A stretch of DNA of 64,000 nt from Pedobacter heparinus DSM 2366 (GTDB lineage Bacteria; Bacteroidota; Bacteroidia; Sphingobacteriales; Sphingobacteriaceae). Below the pieces are notes generated by a model, which saw nothing but the letters and a program-made list of their open reading frames with translations, did no database searches and was not told the origin of the DNA. The stretch spans positions 620,001-684,000 of the forward strand of contig NC_013061.1 in the NCBI RefSeq assembly GCF_000023825.1. Direction: 5' to 3'. The translations under genes and the position numbers were made by a program. Numbering within the stretch: position 1 is the stretch's first letter; each line of letters opens with the position of its first letter. This document shows, piece after piece, positions 1 to 9,890 of this stretch.

Positions 1-203
1 TTTCCTTTCAAATCTGCAGCAGGCTCAACTGCATGCCTCAATGCATATTGTTCCATAGCAATTTCAATGGCATCGATTTCCTGTTTTACTTCAGGATATT
101 TCGCTGCCATCGCTTCAACTTCATGTTGCTCCTGAACGGTTAATTGTCCAAGAACATAAAGTTCAAGAATGCCTGATTCGATATATGCTTTTCCTTCTTC
201 CAC
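1..203 (-). CDS. Anti-sigma factor, N-terminal part (runs off the window edge)
   Basis: Reading the minus strand from a GTG at 203-201 gives VEEGKAYIESGILELYVLGQ and then about 47 more residues before the edge. The opening (YIESGILELYVLG followed by TVQEQHEVEAM) is the usual N-terminal zinc-less anti-sigma start in Bacteroidota RskA-like proteins, which bind and hold an ECF sigma factor at the membrane. The start lies one base after the stop of the sigma gene, so the two are almost certainly co-transcribed and translationally coupled. The membrane segment and C-terminal domain are outside the window. The GTG start is inferred from the lack of an in-frame ATG near the junction. Confidence 0.8.
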   Translation of the reverse strand, partial: MEEGKAYIESGILELYVLGQLTVQEQHEVEAMAAKYPEVKQEIDAIEIAMEQYALRHAVEPAADLKG

Positions 204-204
204 C

Positions 205-756
205 TTAATTAAAATTCTTTCTTAATTCCATAATAGCCATCCGGATTCGTGTTTTTACGGTACCCAATGGCAAATTTAATTCTTCTGCCGCTTCTATATG
301 CGTATATCCCTTAAAATACACCATGTTCAAAACTGCATTAAACTCAGGTTTAAGTGCATTGACCATGTCTTTTACGCCCAAAGTATCTGCATTAAAAGTA
401 ACTTCTTTCTGCGCGTCAATGAAATCTACGTTATTTTCTATATCCTGGTTTTTACCAGCATTCTTAAAATCTTTTGAACGCAATTTATCGATGGATAAGT
501 TGCGGGTAATATTTAACATCCAGGTAAACAAACGTCCTTTTGTTGGATCGTAGCTATCAGCCGAATTCCAGATTTTTATGAATGCCTCTTGTAATAAGTC
601 TTCCGCTACTTCCGTTTGTACTATAATTCTGGATATAACGCCTAGTAATGCGCCTGAGTACATGTCGTACAGGGCTTGAATAGCAACAGTGTCGCGTCTT
701 TTTAGGGCGCTAACCAGCTCTTCTTCGGAGAGGGATATTTTTTTTGCTGTTGCCAA
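205..756 (-). CDS. ECF RNA polymerase sigma factor
   Basis: This is a 183-residue sigma-70 family protein of normal ECF length. Region 2 is visible around residues 25-90 (DLLQEAFIKIWN, then GRLFTWMLNITRNLSIDKLR), and region 4 sits near the C-terminus (VYFKGYTHIEAAEELNLPLGTVKTRIR), with the helix-turn-helix that reads the -35 element. It would direct RNA polymerase to a small regulon, probably envelope or stress genes. The neighbour downstream starts one base after its stop and looks like the cognate anti-sigma factor. The regulon cannot be read from the window. Confidence 0.9.
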   Translation of the reverse strand: MATAKKISLSEEELVSALKRRDTVAIQALYDMYSGALLGVISRIIVQTEVAEDLLQEAFIKIWNSADSYDPTKGRLFTWMLNITRNLSIDKLRSKDFKNAGKNQDIENNVDFIDAQKEVTFNADTLGVKDMVNALKPEFNAVLNMVYFKGYTHIEAAEELNLPLGTVKTRIRMAIMELRKNFN

Positions 757-806
757 TGATCTGCTAATATACAGAAAACAACAAAGAAAAAGTTAAAGTG
801 TTTTGG

Positions 807-1685
807 CTAAAAATTGAACAGGTGTTTTTCTGCGTGATAAGAGGAACGTACAAGCGGCCCGCTCTCAACATACCTTAACCCTTTGGCCAATCCGATTTCT
901 TTATATTTGGCAAACTGGTCAGGATGTATCCAGTCTACCACAGGGTGATGGTTACGTGTAGGTTGCAGGTATTGTCCGAGGGTTAAAATGTGTACTCCAT
1001 TGGCTACCAGATCGTCCATTGCTTCCAAAACATCTGCTTCAGTTTCACCTAGTCCAAGCATGATGCCAGTTTTGGTTCTTAACCCGAATTCAGATATGCG
1101 TTTCAGTGCTTCGAGGCTCCTGTCGTATTTGGCCTGGATACGTACCTGTTTGGTCAAACGTCTTACAGTTTCCACGTTGTGCGACATCACTTCCGGGCGT
1201 TCTTCTAAAACCCGGTAAAGGTTATCCCACTGACCTTTAAAATCAGGGATAAGGGTTTCCAACGTAGTTTCAGGACTTTCTCTTCTAATCGCCTGCAGGG
1301 TCTCGGCCCAGATGATGGATCCGCCGTCTTTTAGGTCGTCCCTGTCAACCGATGTAATTACACAGTGTTTTACCTGCATCAGCTTTACAGAGTTTGCTAC
1401 ACGATTGGGTTCATCAGTGTCAACTGCCAAAGGCCGGCCTGTGGCCACTGCACAGAAGGAACATGACCTGGTACAGATGTTGCCAAGAATCATGAATGTT
1501 GCTGTTCCTGCACCCCAACATTCGCCCATATTGGGGCAATTGCCGCTTTCACATATAGTGTGCAGCTTGTGGGTATCTACAAGGCTACGTACCTGTGCAT
1601 ATTCTTTGCCAACAGGAAGCTTTACTCTAAGCCAATCTGGTTTACGTTGTACTTGGTTTTCTGAAACAACCGGTAATGCGATCAT
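807..1685 (-). CDS. lipA: Lipoyl synthase LipA
   Basis: Radical SAM enzyme that inserts two sulfurs into protein-bound octanoyl groups to make lipoyl cofactors for pyruvate and 2-oxoglutarate dehydrogenases. Both iron-sulfur sites are visible: the auxiliary cluster cysteines C45, C50 and C56 ([12 protein letters not shown]) and the radical SAM triad C71, C75 and C78 (CTRSCSFC). The C-terminal RSSYHA serine that ligates the auxiliary cluster is present. The length of 292 residues fits the family. It is a monocistronic minus-strand gene downstream of a META-domain lipoprotein gene. Confidence 0.97.
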   Translation of the reverse strand: MIALPVVSENQVQRKPDWLRVKLPVGKEYAQVRSLVDTHKLHTICESGNCPNMGECWGAGTATFMILGNICTRSCSFCAVATGRPLAVDTDEPNRVANSVKLMQVKHCVITSVDRDDLKDGGSIIWAETLQAIRRESPETTLETLIPDFKGQWDNLYRVLEERPEVMSHNVETVRRLTKQVRIQAKYDRSLEALKRISEFGLRTKTGIMLGLGETEADVLEAMDDLVANGVHILTLGQYLQPTRNHHPVVDWIHPDQFAKYKEIGLAKGLRYVESGPLVRSSYHAEKHLFNF

Positions 1686-1755
1686 GGTACAAAGTTACGC
1701 AATACGGTTTGAATTTTATAAATATGAAATGTTTACCTGATGTAAACTTGATAAA

Positions 1756-2175
1756 CTACTTTTTTGTAAAGCGCATCAATGGCAGATCACCTTGCAGCAT
1801 AGTCAGTGTATTTTCTTTAACTTCATAGGCATTCACTTTTTTTAGCATATCTAAAAAAACCTTTTCCCCTCCGCCTTCACAGTACCGCATGGTCATTGGA
1901 CCTGGTTCAGCAATAGTCATTTTATTGCCATCGATGGTTAGTTTGCAGCTAAAACCGTTACAGCTGGTATTGCCATTGATCTCTTCGGGGTTCTCTTTAA
2001 AATTAATGATGGGCTTGGCGTTAGGATATAATCCGTTAAAGGCAATCCTTGGGCCGGTAATGTAATTTAGTTCCCACTGGCCGGTTAATTTTTGGGCCGA
2101 CTGGTCGTGTTTTCTCATGTTGCAGGCAGTTAATGCACTTACACTGAAGAGCATAACAAAGATGATTGTTTTCAT
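1756..2175 (-). CDS. META-domain (HslJ-like) lipoprotein
   Basis: A 139-residue exported protein. It starts with a lipoprotein signal ending in SALTAC, so Cys18 is the likely lipidated residue. The body resembles the META domain found in HslJ and related proteins: GQWELNYITG at the start, NGNTSCNGF in the middle and TMRYCEGGGEKVFLDML near the end. Such domains occur in envelope stress or motility-associated proteins, but the molecular role is unknown. It is followed by lipA on the same strand and divergent from the OsmC gene. Confidence 0.8.
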   Translation of the reverse strand: MKTIIFVMLFSVSALTACNMRKHDQSAQKLTGQWELNYITGPRIAFNGLYPNAKPIINFKENPEEINGNTSCNGFSCKLTIDGNKMTIAEPGPMTMRYCEGGGEKVFLDMLKKVNAYEVKENTLTMLQGDLPLMRFTKK

Positions 2176-2266
2176 AGTATTTGTTTATTCTTACTTAAAG
2201 TTAATAATTACCGCTATACTTTTTCATATAATGTTTGATTTGCATTGTATTGCTTAATTTTACAGC

Positions 2267-2671
2267 ATGAGCACTTCAAAAATAACTTATAATGGTGGTT
2301 TAAGAACCACGGCTGTACATCAGCGTTCCGGTAAGGAGATAATTACCGATGCACCGGTAGACAATAAAGGAAAAGGAGAAGCTTTTTCACCAACAGACCT
2401 TTTGGCTACATCGCTTGGAAACTGTATGCTGACCATCGTAGGGATTGCAGCTAATGAACATGACTTTAATATTGACGGCACTACTTGTGACATCACGAAG
2501 GTTATGGCGGAAAATCCACGAAGGGTAGCCGAAATTGTAGTTAATTTCCAATTTCCTGCAAATGATTATTCCAATAAGGATAAAAAAATCATTGAAAGGT
2601 CGGCAAATACCTGCCCTGTGATGTACAGTCTGCATCCTGACATTAAGAAAACGGTTACTTTTAATTATTAA
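2267..2671 (+). CDS. OsmC family protein (peroxide-related)
   Basis: A 134-residue OsmC/Ohr-fold protein. The family pattern is visible: an N-terminal strand pair (GGLRTTAVHQRSGKEI), the FSPTDLLATSLGNCMLTIVG helix with its conserved Cys, and the second conserved Cys in ANTCPVMYSLHP. These two thiols reduce organic hydroperoxides in the better studied members; the YhfA-like subgroup has no settled substrate. It stands alone, with a strong hairpin terminator directly downstream, and is divergent from the META lipoprotein gene. Confidence 0.9.
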   Translation: MSTSKITYNGGLRTTAVHQRSGKEIITDAPVDNKGKGEAFSPTDLLATSLGNCMLTIVGIAANEHDFNIDGTTCDITKVMAENPRRVAEIVVNFQFPANDYSNKDKKIIERSANTCPVMYSLHPDIKKTVTFNY

Positions 2672-2711
2672 TCCCAAATAACCGCCTGATAACCTTTCAG
2701 TAATTTTTTTG

Positions 2712-2750
2712 TTAACAACAGACATTTTTGTCTGTTGTTAAGATTTTTTT
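2712..2750 (+). terminator. Rho-independent terminator after the OsmC gene
   Basis: A perfect 12-base stem (TTAACAACAGAC at 2712-2723 paired with GTCTGTTGTTAA at 2730-2741), a six-base loop, and a T-run at 2744-2750. Confidence 0.9.
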
Positions 2751-2795
2751 GTTGAATTAAATTTGGAAAGCAAGAATAAATACTTTTATTTGTAA

Positions 2796-2809
2796 TGTAA
2801 ACGATTACA
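2796..2809. promoter_or_regulatory. LacI-type operator, distal copy upstream of susC
   Basis: The 14-mer TGTAAACGATTACA is a near-palindrome centred on CG, with one mismatch. It matches the sites at 2997-3018 and 9891-9902. It lies 205 bases (centre to centre) from the proximal site, compatible with looping by a tetrameric or paired LacI-family repressor. The likely ligand-responsive regulator is the LacI protein encoded at 9930. Confidence 0.7.
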
Positions 2810-2996
2810 ATTTTGTTTTTCGTTAACCTAACCAAATATAGTATGAAGACAAGAAGCGATAATGGGGCATACTACCCAGGTGCAATAAGTTGTACCATCC
2901 AAAAGAGCAGCAGTAATTTCCCTGAATTTATAATAAATCCAAGGGAATATGGTGATGCAGTAGAGAAAATGTATGAGTTTCTATTTTTTATCTACC

Positions 2997-3018
2997 AAAA
3001 TGTAATCGATTACATTTT
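2997..3018. promoter_or_regulatory. LacI-type operator, perfect 22-base palindrome
   Basis: The perfect palindrome consists of an AAAATGTAATC half and its mirror. The core GTAATCGATTAC is shared with the two other sites in this locus. Its right half (TTACATTT) resembles a -7 box of the Bacteroidota TANNTTTG type, so repressor binding could block the promoter of the susC operon that starts at 3244. Confidence 0.8.
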
Positions 3019-3028
3019 AGAGAAATGA

Positions 3029-3243
3029 TTTAATCTATATTGCTAAAGAGCAGTTTAAGTTAGGCTTATGAGCAAGCTAAACAACCAATAACCAAATATA
3101 AATCAGACTATGAGTAAAAAATTTCCGCCTTAGGGCCTTACATCAGTTGATGCAAATTGATGGCGAACCACCATATCTCTTAACGCAAATGCTAATGTTT
3201 TAAATCGCATAACCTATCTGGGTTATGGTATTACTTAATTAAA
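3029..3243 (+). other. Untranslated leader upstream of susC
   Basis: About 215 bases between the proximal operator and susC. I see no convincing gene. A very short reading frame at 3111-3134 (ATG followed by seven codons, last sense codons proline) is noted but cannot be judged. The presumed transcript leader is long, as is usual for susC-type genes. Confidence 0.4.
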
Positions 3244-6200
3244 ATGATTGAAGAAAATAATAAGCAGCTTTTTATAAAAGCTATACGCAAGCTGGCCCTG
3301 ATGATGGGTTTACTGATAACTGCCATGCAGCTGTATGCAGGTGTACGTGTTGAACCTGGTTTGGTTAATGGGCCTACAGTTCTTTTTGCGGATATAAAAG
3401 TGAGCGGACGCGTATCTGATGATAAAGGTTTAGGTCTGCCTGGTGTAAGTGTAAAGCTTAAAGGTACAAATACCGGAACGGTAACAGATGCAAAAGGGAA
3501 TTACAGTTTAATTGTACCGGATAATGGTATTTTGGTATTCAGTTTTACAGGTACCATAACCAAAGAGGTACAGGTTAATAACCAGAAAACTATTGATGTT
3601 AAACTGGCAGAAGATGTGAAAACATTAAATGAAACCGTAGTAATAGGCTATGGAACCCAGTCTAAAAAAGCAGTTACAGGTTCTGTGGCCTCTATTGGTT
3701 ACGATAAATTTAAAGACCGTTCTTATTCCAACGTTACCCAATCCCTTGCCGGACAGGTAGCAGGTGTAAACATCAGTCAGGGCCAGGGCGCACCCGGCGT
3801 AGCTCCAATCATCCGGATCCGGGGTGTAAGTTCGATTACCGCTGGTACCAACCCGCTTTTTGTAGTGGATGGTGTACCACTGGAAAATTTTAACCTCAAC
3901 CTGATCAATTCCCAGGACATTGCTTCAGTAGAAGTACTAAAGGATGCTTCCTCTGCAGCTATTTATGGATCAAGGGGTGCCAGTGGGGTTATCCTTGTTA
4001 CTACCAAAATGGGAAAATCGGGTAAGACTGACATCAATGTTAACCTGGAATACGGCAGCCAAAAAGTAGCGCGGATGATCGATATGATGGATGCCCAGCA
4101 ATGGATCCAATACTACATTCTGGCTAAAAACAACTCCTGGACGGATCTGGGGGGTGGCAGAAAGGCTTCTGACCCAAATAGCTTGAGGGGAAATGCTTCT
4201 ACGTATAAAATTCCTGAAGAATTTATCAATAGTCCGGAGCAGTTCGGGAAAGGTACAGACTGGCAGGACGTGATGTTTAGGGTGGCCCCGATGAAAAGCG
4301 GGCAGTTGTCCGTTTCTGGGGGTACAGACAAAACACAATTCCTCTTCTCGGCTTCTTATTTAGACCAGGATGCGGTACTCGACCAAAATTATTATAAGCG
4401 TTTATCCTTGCGCTCAAATGTAAAACACAATGTGTCTGACAAATTTACCCTTGGCATGAACCTGAGCTTTACCGGGATTTACGACCGTACTGACGGCACC
4501 CAGGGAAAAAGTGATGTAATTGGCTTAGCCCTGCAAAGCGACCCGTTTTTTCCATTGTACAATGAAAATGGAAATCTGGGAATGGCCGACCCTAACTCCA
4601 TCTGGAACCGCTACCTGCAATATAATCCGGTCAATTTATGGCACCCTTATGCCACCACCCGGTTTACCGATAAGCAAAATAAAGCCTTCAATACGCTGGC
4701 CATCGGTTATGCAGAATATAAAATACTCAATAACCTGAAGTTCCGCACCAGTTTAAACGGAAACCTGGGCAACAATCGGTACAACTATTACCTGATCAAA
4801 AACCAGGGATATGGGTTCAACCAATCGCTGACACCTTCTACAGGAACGGCATCCAGTGGCTACCTGCTCAACTGGTTAAATGAGAATACCCTGAACTACG
4901 ATCTGAAAGTTAAAGATCATACCTTCAATGTGCTTGCAGGGTATACCGTTCAGAAACAACACGATGAGTTCCAGTCGGCCACGGCAACCAATTTTCCTAA
5001 CGATCTGGTCCATACCTTAAATGCAGGCACTGTCACCTCCGGAACCTCTACCATCTCTGAATGGTCGATGATCAGTTACCTGGCTCGTTTGAATTACAAC
5101 TACAAAAACAGGTACTTTTTAACTTCCACTATCCGAAGAGATGGCAGTTCCCGTTTTGGTATCAACAACAAATGGGGTTATTTCCCATCGGTATCCGGTG
5201 CATGGATTGCATCTGACGAAAGTTTCCTGGCAAACATCAAAACAATTTCCTTATTAAAATTAAGGGCAAGTTACGGTGTGGCAGGTAACAACCAGATCCC
5301 CAATTATGGCTCGAGTAGTTTGCTTGGTCAGGGCAATTATGTTCAGGGTGATGCGCTTGCCAGTGGTCTGATTACCCTTAATATCAATAATAAAGACTTA
5401 AAATGGGAGAAAACGACCCAGCTGAACCTGGGGCTTGACCTTGGTCTCTTCAGCAACCGGTTGAACTTTTCGGCAGAGTACTACAAGTCCATTACCAAAG
5501 ACATGCTCTTGAATGTGCCTGTACCTGATATTTCTGGATTTGGAACACAACTTACCAATATTGGTAAGATGCAGAACGCAGGGGTAGAACTGAACGTCAA
5601 TACTAAAAATTTTACGGGTGACTTTAAATGGAGTACGGACTTTAATTTCTCCCATAATAAAAACAAGGTGCTTCAATTGGGGCCTAACAATGCGCCGATC
5701 TATTTTACAGATAATGAAACGATGGTAAAAACGGAAGTTGGACAGCCAATCTCAAATTTTTACGGCTATAAGTTCGATGGAGTATACCTCAACCAGGCGC
5801 AAATTAACAACAGCGTTCATGAAGCCAGTACCGTTCCGGGTGATCCGATCATACGGGATGTGAATGGCGATGGTAAAATAACAACCGACGACAGAACAGT
5901 TATCGGTAATTACCAGCCTAAGTTCACCGCGGGTATCGTCAATACCTTTTCTTATAAAGGAATAGAGTTATCCTTCATGTTCCAGGGATCTTATGGCGGA
6001 GAGATTGTGAACCAGAATTATAGGTTCCTGGGGTACTGGAACAGCGGCAGAAACCTTTATGCAAAAGTAAACAATTATTATAGATCCGAGGCTGAACCTG
6101 GCGATGGCGTCAACCCAAGGCCAACTATGGTCCGCAAAGCCTTTCAATCTGCATTCTCTACTTTATGGGTGGAAGATGCTTCTTACCTGAGGCTAAAGAA

Positions 6201-6483
6201 TATTAACGTTTCTTATGCCCTGCCGGAAAGGCTGTTAAAGGGTACCTCTCTAAAAACATTGCGTATTTACGCAAACGCAGACAATGTTTACTTATGGAGC
6301 AAGTACACGGGGTATGATCCGGAAAACACCACTTTCAGCGCCACCTCTTATTCTTCCAATGGTACGGCTGCCAATTCGGGTACAGTTTCCTCAGCAACCC
6401 CTCCGGGTGCACTGATCGGACTGGATTATGGTTCTTATCCGGTACCACGTGTGATTACAGTTGGCTTAAGGGCCAGTTTTTAA
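3244..6483 (+). CDS. SusC/RagA-family TonB-dependent outer-membrane transporter
   Basis: A 1079-residue outer-membrane glycan importer. An N-terminal signal (LALMMGLLITAMQLYA) is followed by a carboxypeptidase-regulatory-like beta domain (about residues 55-125: VSGRVSDDKGLGLPGVSVKLKG), then the plug with the family hallmark (about 150-250: PLFVVDGVPLENF, IASVEVLKDASSAAIYGSRGASGVILVTTK), then the 22-strand barrel. It is paired with SusD three bases downstream and heads the locus that includes the BNR-propeller protein. Two LacI-type operators lie upstream. The substrate is not readable from the sequence, but the enzymes downstream suggest an acidic sugar. Confidence 0.96.
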   Translation: MIEENNKQLFIKAIRKLALMMGLLITAMQLYAGVRVEPGLVNGPTVLFADIKVSGRVSDDKGLGLPGVSVKLKGTNTGTVTDAKGNYSLIVPDNGILVFSFTGTITKEVQVNNQKTIDVKLAEDVKTLNETVVIGYGTQSKKAVTGSVASIGYDKFKDRSYSNVTQSLAGQVAGVNISQGQGAPGVAPIIRIRGVSSITAGTNPLFVVDGVPLENFNLNLINSQDIASVEVLKDASSAAIYGSRGASGVILVTTKMGKSGKTDINVNLEYGSQKVARMIDMMDAQQWIQYYILAKNNSWTDLGGGRKASDPNSLRGNASTYKIPEEFINSPEQFGKGTDWQDVMFRVAPMKSGQLSVSGGTDKTQFLFSASYLDQDAVLDQNYYKRLSLRSNVKHNVSDKFTLGMNLSFTGIYDRTDGTQGKSDVIGLALQSDPFFPLYNENGNLGMADPNSIWNRYLQYNPVNLWHPYATTRFTDKQNKAFNTLAIGYAEYKILNNLKFRTSLNGNLGNNRYNYYLIKNQGYGFNQSLTPSTGTASSGYLLNWLNENTLNYDLKVKDHTFNVLAGYTVQKQHDEFQSATATNFPNDLVHTLNAGTVTSGTSTISEWSMISYLARLNYNYKNRYFLTSTIRRDGSSRFGINNKWGYFPSVSGAWIASDESFLANIKTISLLKLRASYGVAGNNQIPNYGSSSLLGQGNYVQGDALASGLITLNINNKDLKWEKTTQLNLGLDLGLFSNRLNFSAEYYKSITKDMLLNVPVPDISGFGTQLTNIGKMQNAGVELNVNTKNFTGDFKWSTDFNFSHNKNKVLQLGPNNAPIYFTDNETMVKTEVGQPISNFYGYKFDGVYLNQAQINNSVHEASTVPGDPIIRDVNGDGKITTDDRTVIGNYQPKFTAGIVNTFSYKGIELSFMFQGSYGGEIVNQNYRFLGYWNSGRNLYAKVNNYYRSEAEPGDGVNPRPTMVRKAFQSAFSTLWVEDASYLRLKNINVSYALPERLLKGTSLKTLRIYANADNVYLWSKYTGYDPENTTFSATSYSSNGTAANSGTVSSATPPGALIGLDYGSYPVPRVITVGLRASF

Positions 6484-6486
6484 TAA

Positions 6487-7938
6487 ATGGTTTTATCAAT
6501 TGAACATAAAATGAATGTCATGAATATCAAACATAAAATCCTGTTGATGGCCCTGGTGCTGCTATCTGCTTCGGGTTGTAAAAAGTCTTTTCTTGAATTG
6601 GCACCGGAATCCAATGCAAACGCCGAAACGTTCTACAAAACGAAAGCAGATATGGACCTTGCTGTAAATGCCGCCTATTCTACACTTTATAATGTCTATG
6701 ATCCTGAAGGTCCGGTATCCTATACTGCAGAAATGATGGGTGACAACACCACACTGTACATCATTGCCGGAAATCAGACAGATAAATTTGCATTTAAAGA
6801 TTACAACCTGCAAACCAACAATACGATGGTATACAGTTTCTGGAGGACCTATTATTCCTCTCTGTACAGCATCAACATTATTTTGAGTAAACTTGATGAT
6901 TCGGAGCTGACGGCGACAGAAAAGGAAAGTGTAAAAGCGCAGATGTCTTTTCTGAGGGGATTGTATTACTTCAATATGGTGCGTTTATGGGGAGATGTTC
7001 CCATCGTAACGAAACCGCTTTCAGTAGAAGAAACCTATAAGGTAGTCCGTTCGCCCAAAGCAGACGTGTATAAGTTGATTTTGGACGATCTGACTTTCGC
7101 TGCAGAAAAATTACCGCCGACTGCAGTTGGAAGAGCTACACAAGGCGCAGCTTTAACCGCTAAAGGAGAAGTTTACCTCACTTTAAACGATAAGGCCAAT
7201 GCAACAACGGCTTTAATGTCGGTATACACCAGCCAGAATTATAAGTTGCAGGGTACTTATGCCGCGGTATTTGGTCCGACAGTGAAAAATACTAAAGAAT
7301 CCATCTTTGAAATTCAATATCTTGGCGGGGCAAGCAGCATATCGACTGGTACCTACAGCAAATATTACCGCAATTATTCTCCAAATGTAAATGTATTTGG
7401 GTTTAGTGGGATTGGTATGAACCAGGTGACCGACGATCTGTACAATGAATATGAAACGGGCGATCCAAGACGTGAGCTCAGTATAACCCTGGGTTTTCAG
7501 AACGGGGCGGTATTCCAGGAACAGAAATATCCGATCAAATGGATAGATCCAACTGCGGTTAAAACAGATAACAATGTGCTGGCCAACAACAATTTCATGG
7601 TTTATCGCTTTGCAGATGTCTTGCTGATGCTTTCGGAAGCGACTGACGATCCGAAATACCTCAATGAAGTCAGGACAAGGGTAAACTTGCCTTTATTTGG
7701 AACGCCGGGTTATCCTTCTGCAAAATACCCTACACTGGCCCTCGCCATTGAACATGAAAGAAGGGTAGAGCTGGCCATTGAGTTTCACCGCTGGTTTGAC
7801 CTGAAAAGAACGGGTCGTGCGGTCGCTGTTTTAAGTGCAAAAGGAAAGCCGGTTACTGAGAAAAAGCTTTTATTGCCGATTCCGGAGACCGTTAGGTTGC
7901 AAAATGGAATTATTACACAGAACGACGGCTACAACTAA
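6487..7938 (+). CDS. SusD/RagB-family glycan-binding lipoprotein
   Basis: A surface lipoprotein of 483 residues that acts as the lid and glycan-binding subunit of the adjacent SusC. The signal ends in LLSASGC, so the mature protein starts at that Cys. The start is uncertain: an ATG at 6520 gives the tidiest signal peptide (MNIKHKILLMALVLLSASGC), while 6487 and 6511 are also in frame. SusD features include MSFLRGLYYFNMVRLWGDVPIV and the C-terminal HERRVELAIEFHRWFDLKRTG. It is co-transcribed with susC and the propeller gene. Confidence 0.94.
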   Translation: MVLSIEHKMNVMNIKHKILLMALVLLSASGCKKSFLELAPESNANAETFYKTKADMDLAVNAAYSTLYNVYDPEGPVSYTAEMMGDNTTLYIIAGNQTDKFAFKDYNLQTNNTMVYSFWRTYYSSLYSINIILSKLDDSELTATEKESVKAQMSFLRGLYYFNMVRLWGDVPIVTKPLSVEETYKVVRSPKADVYKLILDDLTFAAEKLPPTAVGRATQGAALTAKGEVYLTLNDKANATTALMSVYTSQNYKLQGTYAAVFGPTVKNTKESIFEIQYLGGASSISTGTYSKYYRNYSPNVNVFGFSGIGMNQVTDDLYNEYETGDPRRELSITLGFQNGAVFQEQKYPIKWIDPTAVKTDNNVLANNNFMVYRFADVLLMLSEATDDPKYLNEVRTRVNLPLFGTPGYPSAKYPTLALAIEHERRVELAIEFHRWFDLKRTGRAVAVLSAKGKPVTEKKLLLPIPETVRLQNGIITQNDGYN

Positions 7939-7951
7939 ACATCAATAAATC

Positions 7952-9796
7952 ATGAAGTCATCTTCCATTAAATTTTTAATTGCTGCTTTTATACTGCCCT
8001 GCAGTTTTGTAAATGCACAGGATACACTCAGATATACCGGAAAAACGATTGTTAATGTTGATTATCACCATGGTCAGCTTCCTCCGGCAGTTGGAGTCCA
8101 TAATATACAGGTGTTCCGGGCCGACCGCTCCAATCCGGACAAGGCCACTGGGTTAAACTGGACTTACAGTCACCAGCCCATGCTGGCTTACTGGAACAAT
8201 AAATTTTATCTGCAATACCTGAGTAATCCGGTTGGGGAGCATATCCCCCCCGGACAAACACTCCTGACCACTTCTTTGGATGGAAAAACCTGGGAAACAC
8301 CCAGGGTAATTTTTCCACCCTATAAAATAGCCGATGGTACCAGGAAAGCGGGGATTGATCAGGTGGCAAAAAACCTTACTTCGGTGATGCACCAGCGGAT
8401 GAGCTTTTTCTTATCCGGAAAAAAGCGTTTGCTGGCACTGGCTTACTATGGGATTTCTTTTAACCCTAAAGATAGCCCGAATGATGGAAACGGGATAGGC
8501 CGTGTAGTGCGGGAAATTTTACCGGATGGGAAATTCGGTCCGATTTACTTTATCAACTATAACCACCTGTACAGTGAAAAAAACACAAACTATCCCAATT
8601 ATAAACGTAGTAAGGATAAGGGCTTTGTTGCAGCCTGCAACGAGCTGCTGGGCAATGCTTTGATGGTGCAGCAATGGGCCGAAGAATCTGATGACAATGA
8701 TCCGCTGATTAAATTAAAGGGTGATTATAAGGCTTTTAGTTATTACCACCTGCCCGACAACAGGGTTGTTGGGCTTTGGAAAAATGGCTTGACCAGTATC
8801 AGCAAGGATGAAGGCAAAACCTGGGAATATAAACCTTTGAGGGCGCCTAAAGTGGTAAACAGTAATGCCAAGATCTGGGGGCAGCGTACCTCAGACGGAA
8901 AGTTTGTTACCGTATATAATCCATCAGAATTCAGGTGGCCGCTTGCCCTTTCTGTGAGTAATGAAGGGTTGAATTATGATGATTTACTGCTGGTGCATGG
9001 AGACATTACCGCCATGCGTTATGGCGGTTCATATAAGTCCTACGGCCCCCAGTATGTAAGGGGAATTGAGGAAGGTAACGGCGTGCCGCCGGATAAAAAA
9101 TTATGGGTTACCTATAGCGTTAATAAGGAAGATATCTGGGTATCTTCCATTCCCGTGCCAGTAAAAGCAAAGGCCGATCAGCAGGCAAATGAAGTGTTCA
9201 ATACCATGCCGGATGCTGAAGAACTTGTAAACTGGAATACCTATAGCCCCCTAAGAGCACCTGTAAAAATAGTTAAAATGCCCGACGGGAATAAAGGACT
9301 TTCTTTGGCTGATTTTGACCCTTTTGACTATGCCAAGGCAGAAAGAGTTATTCCTGCGTCCAAAAAACTGATTGCTGCCTTTTCAGTTATTCCGCAGCAA
9401 AATGACAATGGGCTGCTGAATATAGAATTTCAGGATGCCAGGGGAGCTGCTGGTATCAGGCTTTCTTTTGATGATAAGAAGGTCTTAAAGCTAAAGGCGG
9501 GTTATAGAGATAAGCACCTGATGAATTATGTGGCCGGACAGCGTTATGATATTGAGGTGAAACTGGATGTGGATACCAGATTGTATACCGTAACCGTAAA
9601 CGGGCAGCAAATGGGAAACAGCTTTTTGTTTGCACCATTGGAAAGTGTTTCCCGCATTGTTTTTAAAACTGGTGACGTGGTACGTTTTCCAGATGCGGAT
9701 ACGCCTACCGATCAGAATTATGATCTTCCGGATGCCGATGGCAAAACTAAACCTGCTGGTTTTTATATTCCATCCCTTCAAACAAAAACTTTTTAA
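7952..9796 (+). CDS. Secreted BNR/sialidase-like beta-propeller protein, possible glycan-cleaving enzyme
   Basis: A 614-residue exported protein (signal IAAFILPCSFVNAQ). The first ~400 residues look like a BNR-type propeller with two Asp-box repeats (SLDGKTWE and SKDEGKTWE). The remaining ~190 residues look like a jelly-roll domain (residues about 440-560). It lies third in the SusC/SusD operon, the usual place for the first extracellular or periplasmic enzyme. Propellers of this kind occur in sialidases and in rhamnosidase or rhamnose-glucuronate lyase families. I do not see a FRIP motif, so a true neuraminidase call is not supported. Function unassigned; likely acts on the imported glycan. 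Confidence 0.65.
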   Translation: MKSSSIKFLIAAFILPCSFVNAQDTLRYTGKTIVNVDYHHGQLPPAVGVHNIQVFRADRSNPDKATGLNWTYSHQPMLAYWNNKFYLQYLSNPVGEHIPPGQTLLTTSLDGKTWETPRVIFPPYKIADGTRKAGIDQVAKNLTSVMHQRMSFFLSGKKRLLALAYYGISFNPKDSPNDGNGIGRVVREILPDGKFGPIYFINYNHLYSEKNTNYPNYKRSKDKGFVAACNELLGNALMVQQWAEESDDNDPLIKLKGDYKAFSYYHLPDNRVVGLWKNGLTSISKDEGKTWEYKPLRAPKVVNSNAKIWGQRTSDGKFVTVYNPSEFRWPLALSVSNEGLNYDDLLLVHGDITAMRYGGSYKSYGPQYVRGIEEGNGVPPDKKLWVTYSVNKEDIWVSSIPVPVKAKADQQANEVFNTMPDAEELVNWNTYSPLRAPVKIVKMPDGNKGLSLADFDPFDYAKAERVIPASKKLIAAFSVIPQQNDNGLLNIEFQDARGAAGIRLSFDDKKVLKLKAGYRDKHLMNYVAGQRYDIEVKLDVDTRLYTVTVNGQQMGNSFLFAPLESVSRIVFKTGDVVRFPDADTPTDQNYDLPDADGKTKPAGFYIPSLQTKTF

Positions 9797-9890
9797 CTAT
9801 GTGCACCAGATGCTTTTAACATTGAAATACGTACACCTATCGGTTCTCCTGTCAAAATGTTTTTTAAAACAAACACCTGATTTTAGAAAA

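Noticed and set aside
2813-3028. A 71-residue reading frame between the two LacI-type operators upstream of susC
   Set aside because: Its last 12 codons are the operator palindrome itself, the composition has no family pattern I know, and it lies in an obvious regulatory region. I cannot support it as a gene.
7952-9796. Neuraminidase (with the DapA-like gene as sialate lyase)
   Set aside because: Two Asp boxes are present, but I find no FRIP motif, and the PdxA2/kinase pair does not belong to sialate breakdown. The protein is left as a BNR-propeller of unknown specificity.
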